Source: an uncultured Lactobacillus sp.
GTDB lineage: Bacteria > Bacillota > Bacilli > Lactobacillales > Lactobacillaceae
Direction: 5' to 3'
Assembly (NCBI GenBank): GCA_946409675.1
Contig: CAMJXI010000040.1
Coordinates: forward strand, 1-8,621
DNA length: 8,621 bases
Shown here: positions 1-4,342 of the stretch, one piece after another
How the letters are laid out: each line of letters starts with the position of its first letter
How positions within the stretch are numbered: the first letter of the stretch is position 1
The notes under the pieces: generated by a model
What the model was told of the DNA's origin: nothing
The model's database searches: none
The model's input: only the letters and a program-made list of their open reading frames with translations
Translations under genes and position numbers: made by a program

Positions 1-195
1 GGTTATCTCGTTTCAGCAAAATTAAACGGGATTGCAACAGGTTTCGTGATTTCCCAAATGAACGTCGTTCTGGCAACACTTCTCGGTATCTTCGTCCTTG
101 GCGAAAAGAAAACCAAACGCGAATTTATCTTCACAATCCTTGGTCTAGTTCTTGTTGTCGCAGGTGGAATTATCAACACCGTGATGCCAAAATAG
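1..195 (+). CDS. GRP-family sugar uptake transporter, C-terminal part
   Basis: The reading frame is open from the first base to a TAG stop and gives the last 64 residues of a membrane protein. Two hydrophobic stretches (about residues 10-33 and 43-58 of the fragment) are separated by a short basic-acidic loop reading GEKKTKREF. The pattern of helix, GEKKTK loop, helix with VVAGG, then the end of the protein is the C-terminus of the glucose/ribose porter (GRP) family, which includes GlcU and RbsU. These ten-helix proteins of the drug/metabolite transporter fold take up sugars driven by the proton gradient. The substrate cannot be decided from this fragment. The gene stands alone on this strand and is followed by its own terminator. 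The family call is fairly sure. The 5' part lies outside the window. Confidence 0.8.
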   Translation, partial: GYLVSAKLNGIATGFVISQMNVVLATLLGIFVLGEKKTKREFIFTILGLVLVVAGGIINTVMPK

Positions 196-219
196 CTAAA
201 TTTTTAGTCGTTATAAAAT

Positions 220-257
220 AAAGGTCATAACTCAGATTTCTGGGTTGTGACCTTTTT
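220..257 (+). terminator. Rho-independent terminator of the sugar transporter gene
   Basis: A 16-bp, nearly perfect stem (AAAGGTCATAACTCAG with CTGGGTTGTGACCTTT) closes a 4-nt loop and runs into a T tract. It lies 24 bp after the transporter stop codon. The A run on the 5' arm could let it act weakly on the other strand too, but no minus-strand gene ends here. Confidence 0.9.
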
Positions 258-442
258 GCTATGTCTATTTTTCGTTACATCAAGATTTATTTCTTAGCTT
301 TAATTGTGGTTGTGGCACACCATCATACTTTTCAAGCATCCAACTACCAATTCATATTTTAAATTCTCTCTTATCAATTATTATGACGATAAACGGGTCT
401 TCAAGCAGAACCAAATAACTTATTTTAGTTCACTCCTATTTA

Positions 443-460
443 TCAAAACACGTGTTTTGA
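443..460. promoter_or_regulatory. 18-bp perfect palindrome overlapping a TTGACA box
   Basis: TCAAAACACGTGTTTTGA is a perfect 18-bp inverted repeat centred between 451 and 452. Its right half runs into TTGACA at 457-462, which resembles a -35 element on the plus strand. That arrangement would suit an operator site. However, the -10 element 17-18 bp further on is poor, and no gene follows on that strand. The right half is also part of the first unit of the 51-bp repeat array, so the symmetry may be fortuitous. The protein that would bind it is unknown. Confidence 0.3.
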
Positions 461-656
461 CAATTAAGAGACTAGCTTGATACATCCTTATTGATCAATA
501 TGGCCATTTTGCTAAATAAGGGAGACAATTTAGAGTCGCTCTTCTTCAATTCTGCCGTTTTGATAAACAAGAAACAAAATATTTCCGTATTTCTCAGCAA
601 AATTAGCATTTTGCATGAAAAGGTAGGTTATACTCAATGAGTAAATTAGTGTTTGT
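452..656. repeat. Degenerate direct tandem repeat, about four 51-bp units
   Basis: Four units can be aligned by a shared core around TTTTG, at 455, 507, 558 and 609, giving spacings of 52, 51 and 51 bp. On the minus strand each unit begins with a CAAAA block, has TTG about 13 bases further on (clearest in the first three), and tends to end in a TC-rich segment before the next unit. Identity between adjacent units is only moderate. The period is a multiple of three, and a minus-strand frame reads through about two and a half units, with repeated residues such as KMAIL, KTAEL and SPLF. No start with a ribosome binding site precedes that frame, so I treat this as a non-coding or decayed repeat. 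Confidence 0.5.
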
Positions 657-694
657 ATCTTACATAAATAACTATACGTGGCTATTCAAATAAA

Positions 695-723
695 TTGACT
701 ACAACAGTTTTATATAGTATGTT
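695..723 (+). promoter_or_regulatory. Sigma-A type promoter of the candidate small RNA
   Basis: TTGACT at 695-700 and TATGTT at 718-723 are separated by exactly 17 bp within AT-rich DNA. Transcription would start near 730, just before the first hairpin of the small RNA. No open reading frame follows, so this promoter points to an untranslated transcript. Confidence 0.5.
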
Positions 724-729
724 TGAGTC

Positions 730-821
730 ATGAAAGGACGGTTCGACCGTTCGCCGGCCTAGGTACTGCCGAAAGCCCGTTAGAAAGAAGGTTGCTAGTC
801 TGATCAACTAGAGGCCTTTTT
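730..821 (+). ncRNA. Candidate small RNA of about 90 nt, unassigned family
   Basis: A plausible promoter is followed by three consecutive hairpins and a T run, with no reading frame inside or downstream on this strand. Hairpin 1 is a 7-bp stem, GGACGGT at 736-742 with ACCGTTC at 746-752, closed by TCG. Hairpin 2 pairs CGGC at 755-758 with GCCG at 768-771 around a 9-nt loop. Hairpin 3 is the intrinsic terminator. The block is clearly more GC-rich than the DNA around it, as expected for structured RNA in an AT-rich genome. The segment GGCCTAG (756-762) could instead pair with the 3' arm of the terminator (808-816, with a 2-nt bulge), an arrangement seen in riboswitches, but no downstream gene is available to be controlled. 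I do not recognise tmRNA, SRP RNA, 6S RNA, a T-box or any riboswitch that I know. It may be a trans-acting regulator. Confidence 0.5.
788..821 (+). terminator. Rho-independent terminator of the small RNA
   Basis: The stem pairs AAGGTT (788-793) with GGCCTT-side bases 813-818, using two G-T pairs, and CTAGT (795-799) with ACTAG (807-811). One G-A mismatch separates the two helices. The loop is 7 nt, and five T residues follow from 817. Confidence 0.75.
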
Positions 822-882
822 GTTTGCGCAAAATTTCAAATAGCTGACACTCTGAAACAGAGAATTTCAATGTTTGATGTGC

Positions 883-920
883 AAAAAATAGTATCCTAGA
901 TTATTTCTAAAATACTATTT
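883..920 (-). terminator. Terminator of the 72-residue protein gene
   Basis: Read on the minus strand, AAATAGTAT (912-920) pairs with ATACTATTT (886-894), and a run of T residues follows. The stem contains the stop codon of the upstream gene (915-917), so the end of translation and the terminator physically overlap. Confidence 0.65.
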
Positions 921-1133
921 CTCAATGACTTCAATTGATTCAATCTCATTTGCAAGGACCTCATAATCGTTTGAATCCTTCGTTACAAGCATCAAAAGAA
1001 CTTGCTCCTCCCATACTTCATCAGCAGGAATCACACCTATGATGTAGCCTTCAACAATCTTTCCGGTTTTTAGAACTATTCTAACGTCTCTCGAGCTAAA
1101 ATTTTTCTCGTAATAATAATACACTTCATCCAT
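915..1133 (-). CDS. Small beta-rich hypothetical protein (72 aa), possibly Sm-like
   Basis: The start is set by AGGTGG lying 6-7 nt before the ATG at 1131-1133. A TTG five codons upstream is not needed. The product is small and acidic with no membrane segment. Its core (about residues 18-70) alternates hydrophobic and polar residues: RIVLKTGKIVEGYIIG, then an acidic loop, then VLLMLVT and an ending IESIEVIEK. The sequence of a beta strand, the turn KTGK, a GYIIG strand, an acidic linker, and a final strand with the E-I-x-x-I-E pattern resembles short Sm-like or SH3-like barrels that are common as unnamed proteins in Firmicutes. This is a fold impression only, and no function is claimed. The gene follows a possible 20-residue peptide by 16 bp and ends inside its own terminator. 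Confidence 0.75.
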   Translation of the reverse strand: MDEVYYYYEKNFSSRDVRIVLKTGKIVEGYIIGVIPADEVWEEQVLLMLVTKDSNDYEVLANEIESIEVIEK

Positions 1134-1149
1134 TTTTGTCCACCTCAAG

Positions 1150-1212
1150 CTAATAATACAAAACCAATGTCATAAAGGCCAGGCACACAAAAGCAATTAA
1201 TTTTTTAAACAT
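1150..1212 (-). CDS. Possible 20-residue hydrophobic peptide
   Basis: This short frame starts with ATG, has a basic N-terminus (MFKK) and then an almost entirely hydrophobic stretch to the end (LIAFVCLAFMTLVLYY), as in a single membrane helix. Its stop codon is 16 bp before the start of the 72-residue protein gene, and the Shine-Dalgarno sequence of that gene begins just after it. Translational coupling or a leader-peptide role is therefore conceivable. Its own ribosome binding site is weak (GAAAG about 5 nt before the ATG). Small membrane toxins and leader peptides look like this, and so do chance frames in AT-rich DNA. Confidence 0.3.
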   Translation of the reverse strand: MFKKLIAFVCLAFMTLVLYY

Positions 1213-1261
1213 CTGACTTTCGAGTTTAGAAGTTGATTAGTCTATTCGTTGAAAATGGTAT

Positions 1262-1301
1262 AAAAAAAGACACAAGCACCGGTGTAACGATATTTGTGTC
1301 T
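1262..1301 (-). terminator. Terminator of the Doc-like gene pair
   Basis: On the minus strand AGACACAA (1294-1301) pairs with TTGTGTCT (1268-1275) and is followed directly by seven T residues (A run 1262-1268 on the plus strand). The loop contains a smaller self-complementary CACCGGTG. It lies 13 bp past the stop codon of the 44-residue protein, so that gene and the Doc-like gene form a closed transcription unit. Confidence 0.85.
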
Positions 1302-1313
1302 TCTAAGATATAA

Positions 1314-1448
1314 TTATTTATCAGCTAAATTTTTGAGCGCTGTGACAACACTTTGATTACTAAGAACTTTCGCTAAGGTTGCTTTTTTATCTTCTAAAAT
1401 TTGCTCTTTGGTAAGGCTGAAGGAAACATTTTTAGTTATTTGATCCAT
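1314..1448 (-). CDS. Small protein (44 aa) overlapping the Doc-like gene
   Basis: An ATG at 1446-1448 is preceded by a strong Shine-Dalgarno sequence (AGAGAGGTGG) that lies within the last codons of the Doc-like gene. The two genes overlap by 17 bp in different frames. The 44-residue product begins MDQITKNVSFSLTKEQ and continues as a predicted amphipathic helix rich in Lys, Ala and Leu (residues 14-44), with no membrane segment and no cysteine. I do not recognise the family. Its size, tight overlap and shared terminator make it a natural candidate for a partner of the Doc-like protein, perhaps an antitoxin or cofactor. In known doc modules, however, the antitoxin gene usually comes first. A sequence SLTKE (S-x-x-x-E) loosely recalls the inhibitory helix motif of Fic antitoxins but lacks the following Gly/Asn, so it is weak evidence. 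That the gene is real is likely. Its role is inference. Confidence 0.7.
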   Translation of the reverse strand: MDQITKNVSFSLTKEQILEDKKATLAKVLSNQSVVTALKNLADK

Positions 1449-2145
1449 AATTGCCACCTCTCTTTATAAAATCAATCGTACTACGTTCGATATCATATTG
1501 TACATGTTTTCGGAGAAACAATTCAACCCCAAACTCTGATATTTCTTTATTTGCTATTTTCATCGATATTTCTTCATAAAGTTGAGCATAATCATCTATA
1601 TCATTTATCACAAAATAATTTAATGCTAAAAAGTTCAATGCAGCTAGCAGGGCTGTTCGCTTATTTCCATTTGAAAAAGCTTGATTGTACGCCGTCCTGT
1701 ACCACAATTTCGCCGCCTTCTTGAGAATAGTTGGCGAAGAATCATGATCAAACTGAATTGAATTTTCTACAACATGAAGGGTATATTCCAGGGTACTATC
1801 TCTAGTTATTTTCCCGTAATCACCAACTTCATGAAATAACTTTTGTGAAGCTATATTAAAATTAATCATATCTTCACGATTCAAATACATGGTGGGAATT
1901 GTTAATCCAAGTAATTTTTTATAGACAACTTTATCAGCATAAAAAATGATCTCAAAATGATATGGATCAAGACCTTTTAATTTTCCTTCAAATGAGACAT
2001 CTTTTTGTTCTTGTTCATAATATTCTTTTCCAAACTGTTCAGATAGAATATTGAGTAACTCTTGAGTTTCCTCGTCAGTTGGATAGGTGGCATAAACTAC
2101 GCCACAATACTTATTTTTTTTGAATTTAATCCTATGCTTTTTCAT
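1432..2145 (-). CDS. Doc/Fic-fold protein with altered catalytic motif
   Basis: The 237-residue product has a C-terminal death-on-curing (Doc) domain, about residues 86-216. It opens with YLNRED, continues with an Ile-Thr-Arg-Asp segment like the G-I-R-D of Doc, and reaches the signature QAFSNGNKRTALLAALNF (155-172). Active Doc/Fic enzymes carry H-x-F-x-(D/E)-(G/A)-N-(K/G)-R here. In this protein the catalytic His is Gln155 (codon at 1681-1683) and the acidic Mg-binding residue is Asn159. Family members transfer AMP or phosphate to targets; Doc phosphorylates EF-Tu. This protein is predicted to be catalytically dead or to have another function. Residues 1-85 form a charged N-terminal extension that I do not recognise. 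The start is the ATG at 2143-2145; no Shine-Dalgarno sequence precedes it, but a promoter places the transcript start right there. It overlaps the 44-residue gene downstream. Confidence 0.85.
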   Translation of the reverse strand: MKKHRIKFKKNKYCGVVYATYPTDEETQELLNILSEQFGKEYYEQEQKDVSFEGKLKGLDPYHFEIIFYADKVVYKKLLGLTIPTMYLNREDMINFNIASQKLFHEVGDYGKITRDSTLEYTLHVVENSIQFDHDSSPTILKKAAKLWYRTAYNQAFSNGNKRTALLAALNFLALNYFVINDIDDYAQLYEEISMKIANKEISEFGVELFLRKHVQYDIERSTIDFIKRGGNYGSNN

Positions 2146-2151
2146 AACCAA

Positions 2152-2182
2152 AGTATATCTTATGTCTTCAGGTCGTTGTCAA
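2152..2182 (-). promoter_or_regulatory. Promoter of the Doc-like gene, predicted leaderless
   Basis: On the minus strand a consensus TTGACA (2177-2182) and TATACT (2152-2157) are separated by 19 bp, slightly longer than ideal. The expected start of transcription, about 7 nt past the -10 box, falls on the A of the ATG at 2145. No ribosome binding site exists between them, which fits a leaderless mRNA. Confidence 0.55.
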
Positions 2183-2189
2183 ATTAAAT

Positions 2190-2224
2190 AAAAAAAACAC
2201 CTGAAAATATCAAATTTTCAAGTG
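2190..2224 (-). terminator. Terminator of tmRNA
   Basis: Read on the minus strand, GCACTTGAAAAT pairs with ATTTTCAGGTG around a 4-5 nt loop and is followed by eight T residues. It begins about 11 bp past the mature 3' end of tmRNA and separates it from the promoter of the Doc-like gene. Confidence 0.9.
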
Positions 2225-2234
2225 CTAGCTACAA

Positions 2235-2597
2235 TGGAGGTGAGGGGGTTCGAACCCCTGTCCAAACGCATCCTATCATTAACGTCTACATTCATATTTA
2301 TACTATTTATTATTTCACACTAGCTGTCCGCCGTATATCGGGGCTACCCAACTAATGCTAACCTGATGATCTCTTATCAGCCTTGCAGGTGGAAAGACTA
2401 ATCGTATCCCGTAATTTTTGAGACCCACAATAAGCGCCGGGCGAACCTACGCGGATCACGCTAACAGGTTATTAAGCTGCTAAAGCGTAAGAATTTTCAT
2501 TTTTTGCAGTTATGATAACTGTAACGTTTTAACGTAGCCGTAACCTACGGAATGCAGTTAACGCAGATCTACGTCTGTCGAATTCCAAGACACCCCC
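2235..2597 (-). ncRNA. ssrA: Transfer-messenger RNA (tmRNA)
   Basis: tmRNA rescues ribosomes stalled on broken mRNAs and, with SmpB, adds a degradation tag to the unfinished protein. The 5' end GGGGGTG (2591-2597) pairs with CACCTCC near the 3' end (2236-2242), forming the tRNA-like acceptor stem. It is followed by the characteristic UGGAAUUCGACAG-type block. The T arm near the 3' end is AGGGG, loop TTCGAAC, CCCCT. The tag frame resumes at GCA (2505-2507) and encodes AKNENSYALAA before two stop codons (2472-2474 and 2469-2471). A tag ending in YALAA is typical of lactobacilli. The molecule is one-piece, 363 nt, with no permutation. The 3' CCA is not encoded: the discriminator A at 2235 is followed by TTG. 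The extended -10 promoter at 2614-2622 and the terminator at 2190-2224 frame it. Confidence 0.96.
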
Positions 2598-2613
2598 GTA
2601 AATTTGCCTATTA

Positions 2614-2622
2614 ATCATAACA
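2614..2622 (-). promoter_or_regulatory. Extended -10 promoter of tmRNA
   Basis: TGTTATGAT on the minus strand is an extended -10 element (TGn plus TATGAT). It predicts transcription from about 2607, leaving a leader of about 10 nt to be trimmed (normally by RNase P) to the mature end at 2597. No good -35 box sits at standard spacing, as is usual for extended -10 promoters. Confidence 0.5.
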
Positions 2623-2642
2623 TGTTTCAGTACTTTTTTCTA

Positions 2643-3089
2643 TCAAAGTTCCTCACGGGGCTTGATTCTCGTTGACAAAAATTTCTCGATTTTCTTTGGA
2701 GTACTCTTTAATTTAATTTGCACCACCAAAACATCGCCAGAATACATTTTCAAAGTCGTGATTTTTTCATCAACCTTCTCCGTCTCAATTCTCGTGAAGG
2801 CCTGGTATGACAAAATTTGACGCATCGATTTAAAGACGCCCCACTGACTCAAGCCCGGGTGCCACAACGCTACTGCCAAGAAAAAGACAGTAATGAAAAT
2901 GCCACCCAGCAAGATATCCAAATTATGCGCATTTTTATATGTTAAAAAGGCCATCACTGCTGCCAATATTACCCAAATTGCCTGGACAAACATATTTCTC
3001 TTCGCCGCCAAAACAATCGTAAATCTTTGCCAAATAGTAAAGCCCACCAAAACCACACTAAAAATAATATAAATGATATTAATCGTCAT
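2643..3089 (-). CDS. Small membrane protein with C-terminal cytosolic domain
   Basis: The start ATG at 3087-3089 is chosen because GGAGAG lies a few bases upstream. A frame extension of ten codons lacks such a site. The 148-residue product has three predicted membrane helices (about residues 3-19, 35-51 and 57-76) and then a soluble domain of about 70 residues. That domain begins GLSQWGVFKS, contains an aromatic-rich turn and alternating strand-like segments (TTLKMYSGDVLVVQIKL), and ends in a basic helix. This layout of short transmembrane repeats plus a small beta-rich tail recalls the DUF5673-like membrane proteins of Firmicutes, which I offer as a weak suggestion only. The gene lies 59 bp after ackA without a terminator between them. 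It also has its own extended -10 promoter, so it may be transcribed both ways. Function unknown. Confidence 0.85.
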   Translation of the reverse strand: MTINIIYIIFSVVLVGFTIWQRFTIVLAAKRNMFVQAIWVILAAVMAFLTYKNAHNLDILLGGIFITVFFLAVALWHPGLSQWGVFKSMRQILSYQAFTRIETEKVDEKITTLKMYSGDVLVVQIKLKSTPKKIEKFLSTRIKPREEL

Positions 3090-3119
3090 AATCTCTCCAA
3101 TAAAAAAGTCGTTACACAA

Positions 3120-3128
3120 AGTATAACA
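3120..3128 (-). promoter_or_regulatory. Extended -10 promoter of the small membrane protein gene
   Basis: TGTTATACT on the minus strand (TGn plus TATACT) lies in the ackA downstream gap and predicts a start near 3113 with a leader of about 24 nt. No -35 box is recognisable. The element closely resembles the one in front of tmRNA. Confidence 0.4.
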
Positions 3129-3148
3129 ACTTATTTTAAATTCACCTA

Positions 3149-4330
3149 CTAGTTTTGTGTTAATTCAACGACATCGCGGACGATTTCTAGCTCTTCATCC
3201 GTTGGAATAACCATCAAATTGACACTTGATTCTGGGGTACTAATGAATCTTTCTCCATCAGCAATGTTTGCATCCCAGTCCATCTTGGCACCATAGAAAT
3301 CAAGTCCGCGGACCACGTGGTCTCGAATATCGATACTATGTTCGCCAATACCAGCAGTAAAGATGATGCCATCAACTCCGCCCATTTCAAAGACGTATTG
3401 GCCGATGTAACGCACAATCCGGTTAATAAAGATATCATGTGCCATCCGTGAACGTGCTTGATCAAAAGTACCTTCAACATCACGCATGTCTGAGCTGACA
3501 CCAGAAATACCTAGTAAACCAGATTTATTATTGAAGATGTCAATCACATCTTGTGCACTCACATCAAGCTTCTTCATTAAGAAAGGTACGACTGAAGGAT
3601 CGATGTCGCCAGTTCTGGTACCCATCGTGACCCCAGCAAGTGGTGTAAAGCCCATTGATGTATCAAATGACTTCCCCTCTTTAACTGCGGTCACTGATGC
3701 TCCCGAACCTAAATGCAAGACAATCAATTTCAACTCTTCAAGTGGCTTGTTGAGCATTTTGGCTGCTCGGTCAGCGACATAGCGGACACTCGTTCCGTGC
3801 ATCCCGTATTTACGTACGGCAAATTTTTCATAGTATTCATATGGAAGAGAATACAGGTAATTAATCATTGGAATAGTTGAGTGGAAGGCAGTATCGAATA
3901 CCCCAACCTGTGGCACTCCTGGTAAGAGTTTCATGAACGCCTCAATCCCCTGAGCTTCCGCAGGGTTATGAAGTGGTGCATATTCCTCTAAGTCATGCAC
4001 ATCTTGGATATTATGCTCATCAATAATCGCACTTGTTTTGAATTTTTCTCCACCAGCAACAATCCGGTGACCTACACCCTTAATTTCATCAAGATTTGTT
4101 AAAATCTTTAAATCAATCATATTTGAAAGTAATAAGTTTACCGCCGTCTCTTGGTCTGGAATATCAACATCTAAGTGTGTTTTCTGACCGTTAAATTTAA
4201 TTTCAAAAAATGAGTTATCAATTCCGACACGTTCTGCAATCCCTGATGCGATTACAGTTTCAGCTGGAGTCTCAAACAGTTTGAACTTAAATGAAGAACT
4301 TCCAGAATTTATTGCTAAAATTTTTGCCAT
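3149..4330 (-). CDS. ackA: Acetate kinase
   Basis: The enzyme interconverts acetyl phosphate plus ADP with acetate plus ATP in the cytosol. In lactic acid bacteria this yields ATP at the end of the phosphotransacetylase or phosphoketolase route. The 393-residue length is typical. The N-terminal signature reads ILAINSGSSSFK (residues 4-15), the second signature GVFDTAFHSTIP (143-154). Also present are KYGMHGTS (174-181), HLGSGAS (206-212), MGTRTGDIDP (236-245) and FTAGIGEHS (324-332). By position, Asn8, Arg89, Asp146, His178, Arg239 and a Glu at 379-380 match the known active-site residues of the family. AGGGG lies 9 nt before the ATG. It follows the methyltransferase gene by only 12 bp, an order (comG, methyltransferase, ackA) conserved in many Firmicutes, so competence transcription may reach it. 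A promoter of its own is not obvious. Confidence 0.98.
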   Translation of the reverse strand: MAKILAINSGSSSFKFKLFETPAETVIASGIAERVGIDNSFFEIKFNGQKTHLDVDIPDQETAVNLLLSNMIDLKILTNLDEIKGVGHRIVAGGEKFKTSAIIDEHNIQDVHDLEEYAPLHNPAEAQGIEAFMKLLPGVPQVGVFDTAFHSTIPMINYLYSLPYEYYEKFAVRKYGMHGTSVRYVADRAAKMLNKPLEELKLIVLHLGSGASVTAVKEGKSFDTSMGFTPLAGVTMGTRTGDIDPSVVPFLMKKLDVSAQDVIDIFNNKSGLLGISGVSSDMRDVEGTFDQARSRMAHDIFINRIVRYIGQYVFEMGGVDGIIFTAGIGEHSIDIRDHVVRGLDFYGAKMDWDANIADGERFISTPESSVNLMVIPTDEELEIVRDVVELTQN

Positions 4331-4342
4331 ATCAACTAGCCC

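Larger units (their letters stand above)
258..694. other. Intergenic region with no convincing gene
   Basis: No open reading frame here combines a ribosome binding site with protein-like sequence. Two small forward frames (33 codons at 261-362, 46 codons at 500-640) lack a Shine-Dalgarno sequence. The region does contain an 18-bp perfect palindrome at 443-460 and a degenerate direct-repeat array with a 51-bp period from about 452 to 656, both listed separately. The strongly AT-rich 640-694 stretch leads into the promoter of the candidate small RNA. Confidence 0.6.

Noticed and set aside
261..362. 33-codon plus-strand frame with a hydrophobic start (MSIFRYIKIYFLAL), resembling a peptide pheromone precursor
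   Set aside because: It begins four bases after the terminator T run, has no ribosome binding site and no promoter of its own.
500..640. 46-codon plus-strand frame in the repeat region
   Set aside because: No Shine-Dalgarno sequence, and its content is explained by the 51-bp repeat.
850..862. CTCTG-AAA-CAGAG hairpin
   Set aside because: Only 5 bp, no T tract, and close to two better terminators; likely chance.
3486..3782. 98-codon plus-strand frame
   Set aside because: Lies entirely antisense to ackA in a conserved coding region; a shadow of that gene.
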